From assembly GCF_039929605.1 (NCBI RefSeq), contig NZ_JBDSQX010000054.1, positions 31,190-95,189 of the forward strand: DNA of 64,000 nt, given 5' to 3'. Under the pieces are notes generated by a model, which worked only from the letters and a program-made list of their open reading frames with translations, ran no database searches and was not told the origin of the DNA. Source of the DNA: Pelomonas sp039929605 (lineage in GTDB: Bacteria > Pseudomonadota > Gammaproteobacteria > Burkholderiales > Burkholderiaceae_C). The position numbers were made by a program, and so were the translations under genes. Shown here one piece after another: positions 62,733-64,000 of the stretch (positions within the stretch are counted from its first letter, which is position 1; each line of letters starts with the position of its first letter).

Positions 62733-62855
62733 AATCAACCTCGACAAGCGTGCGGCCCGCAGCCTCCCCCATCTCTGCCGCGATCCGTGATGCCGTTGCA
62801 ACGCCTTCCCCACGCTCCGGGGATAGGCAGCGCCGCTCCTCTACCTAAGATCAGT

Positions 62856-62876
62856 TGGCGCTGTTTGCCAGCGCCA
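62856..62876. terminator. 8-bp stem-loop between the giant gene and the PEP-CTERM gene
   Basis: TGGCGCTG-TTTGC-CAGCGCCA forms a perfect 8-bp stem. It sits 123 bp after the giant stop and 20 bp before the next start, so it may be a terminator or a 5'-leader structure. No T-run follows. Confidence 0.35.
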
Positions 62877-62896
62877 CAACTTTGCTGGATCTGCTC

Positions 62897-63493
62897 ATGT
62901 CCTTGTTTCGTTCTCTTCTCTCCGGCCTCACGCTGTCCCTGGCCTTGGCGGGAACTTCGGCCCATGCGGCCACCAGCACCAGCCAGTTGGGTGCTGATGA
63001 CGGCTTCGGCCTCGGCATCCTCAGCGGTGAGACGCTGTATGCCGGCGATCTTCCTCTTGGCAGCGGCTTCGGCGAATGGCATGAAGGCGGCTTCGTGACA
63101 CAGCTCAGCCCAGTCTGGAGCCAGCCGCTGCTTTCCGCTCAACTCGCCGTCTTCAGCGCCGGCTGGGGCATGGACGCGCCGGCTCAGGTGTACCTGAACG
63201 GTCAGCTCGTCGGTGAACTGACGGTGGGCGACGCGAGTTCGAGCGCGACCGGCGATGACTACGCCTACCTCGACACCTTCGACCTGTCCGCATTGATCGG
63301 GAGCCTCGTCGCCATCAACGACATCGAGATTCGCACCGCCACGATGGACGACGGCGGCGCGCTGGGCTTTGTCCGTTTGACACTGCAAACCCAGGACGCC
63401 ACCGGCGGTACCGTCCCCGAGCCCGCCAGCATCGCCTTGGCCGCCGTGGCCCTCGCCGGTGCCGCGTTGACGCGCCGCCGCCGTCGCGACTGA
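62897..63493 (+). CDS. PEP-CTERM sorting-domain protein
   Basis: The product has 198 residues. The N-terminal signal peptide (MSLFRSLLSGLTLSLALAGT, then SAHA) is followed by a beta-rich middle with QVYLNGQLVGELTVGDASS. The C-terminus is a textbook PEP-CTERM signal: TVPEPASIALAAVALAGAAL, then TRRRRRD (PEP motif, hydrophobic helix, Arg cluster). Such proteins are cut and anchored by exosortase, usually in polysaccharide-producing Gram-negative bacteria. Start ATG 62897, because this ATG begins the signal peptide; the in-frame TTG at 62855 is less likely. Exosortase itself is not in the window. Confidence 0.88.
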   Translation: MSLFRSLLSGLTLSLALAGTSAHAATSTSQLGADDGFGLGILSGETLYAGDLPLGSGFGEWHEGGFVTQLSPVWSQPLLSAQLAVFSAGWGMDAPAQVYLNGQLVGELTVGDASSSATGDDYAYLDTFDLSALIGSLVAINDIEIRTATMDDGGALGFVRLTLQTQDATGGTVPEPASIALAAVALAGAALTRRRRRD

Positions 63494-63555
63494 ACCCAGT
63501 TCGCGCACACTCACGCGCCGGCCGTTTCGGTCGGCGTGTTCGTTTGGACTGCTCC

Positions 63556-64000
63556 TTGATCCGACTCCTCCCGCTGCTGCTCGTCTCGTTCGCCCAGCCG
63601 GCTGCGGCCCAGACCCTGCCCGAGCTGGCCGAGCGTGCGCTGGCCGCCGACCCCGCCGTGCGCGCCACCGCCGCCTCGCTGCGGGCCGCCGACGAGCGCC
63701 TCTTCCAGGCCAAGGCTGCCTACGGCCCGACCGCCAGCGTCACGGTGACGAGCAACAAGAGCCGTTACAGCGAGCCGCCGACCTACGACTCGCGCGGCCT
63801 CCGCTCGGACCAGTACGTGCTGCAAGTCTCGCAGCCGCTGTGGCGCGGCGCGCTCTATCCGGCCATGCAGGCGGCGCGCAGCCAGTTCGAGCAGGCCGAG
63901 AACGCGCTGATGCAGTCGCGCCTGGAGGCGCAGCAACGCCTGGCCGAGGCGGTGCTGGAGGTCTTCAAGGCGCGCGACGTGCTGGCCCATGCATCGGCGC
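63556..64000 (+). CDS. TolC-family outer-membrane efflux protein (3' end outside window)
   Basis: The reading frame is open to the right edge, at least 148 residues. A signal peptide (LIRLLPLLLVSFAQPAAAQ) leads into LPELAERALAADPAVRATAASLRAADERLFQAKAAYGPTASVTVT and later LQVSQPLWRGALYPAMQAARSQFEQAENALMQSRLEAQQRLAEAVLEVFKARD. This alternates coiled-coil and beta segments as in the TolC/OEP family. There is no ATG near the signal peptide; a TTG at 63556 is the likely start, with TTG 63544 as an alternative. It is probably the outlet of a type I secretion system serving the giant protein. Confidence 0.85.
   Translation, partial: MIRLLPLLLVSFAQPAAAQTLPELAERALAADPAVRATAASLRAADERLFQAKAAYGPTASVTVTSNKSRYSEPPTYDSRGLRSDQYVLQVSQPLWRGALYPAMQAARSQFEQAENALMQSRLEAQQRLAEAVLEVFKARDVLAHASA

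Noticed and set aside
62856..62868. Sigma-54 promoter (TGGCGC...TTGC) before the PEP-CTERM gene
   Set aside because: The GG to GC distance is 8 bp instead of the required 10, and the bases are part of a perfect hairpin.

Overview
The window is a GC-rich bacterial chromosome segment. It most likely comes from a betaproteobacterium of the order Burkholderiales, in the Rubrivivax / Roseateles / Leptothrix neighbourhood. The clues are strong G/C third-position bias, an OxyR with both redox cysteines, a PEP-CTERM protein, paired LytS/LytTR-type regulators, and a repetitive intergenic element of a type I recall from this order. That assignment is inference. No rRNA, tRNA, CRISPR array, insertion-sequence transposase or integrase was seen.

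1-27 kb is a mosaic of short operons. A TonB-dependent receptor runs off the left edge and is separated by a ~370-bp inverted-repeat element from a PQQ-type aldose sugar dehydrogenase. Then come a zinc-ribbon protein, a DUF3617 protein, a two-gene MNT/HEPN (MntA/HepT) toxin-antitoxin module, prfC, a LytS/LytTR pair with an exported protein, a HipA-family kinase with an extra N-terminal DNA-binding-like domain and two palindromic operators, an anchored protein of unknown function co-transcribed with dps, a solo ParA-like ATPase and oxyR. Next are panB-panC, two divergent peptidyl-prolyl isomerase lipoproteins (FKBP and cyclophilin), a decapitated PIN-domain toxin remnant, an alpha/beta hydrolase with a second LytS/LytTR pair, a tiny lipoprotein, recG, and the queuosine genes queA and tgt flanking a solute-binding protein.

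27.1-62.7 kb is one uninterrupted reading frame of 11,883 codons, more than half of the window. It encodes a giant surface or secreted protein. In order it has an LEPR-XLL-type N-terminus, a beta-sandwich region, a large RTX / haemolysin-type calcium-binding block of about 14 modules, about 17 CARDB domains, PPC- and IPT-like domains, two beta-propeller-like regions, about nine He_PIG (Ig/cadherin-like) domains, an Rhs-like patch, a dockerin-like calcium loop, a ZU5-like domain with a hydrophobic stretch, an embedded alpha/beta hydrolase (GHSRG), an embedded zincin motif (HELGHSLGLPDEY), C-terminal cadherin-like repeats and a charged helical tail.

62.7-64 kb, downstream, holds a small PEP-CTERM protein and the start of a TolC-type outer-membrane efflux protein that runs off the right edge. 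The TolC homologue suggests a type I secretion outlet for the giant protein. The ABC transporter and membrane-fusion genes would lie beyond the window.

The most notable items are the multi-enzyme giant protein, the HipA fusion with its twin 31-bp operators, and a short prfC-like P-loop relic lying inverted beside hipA.
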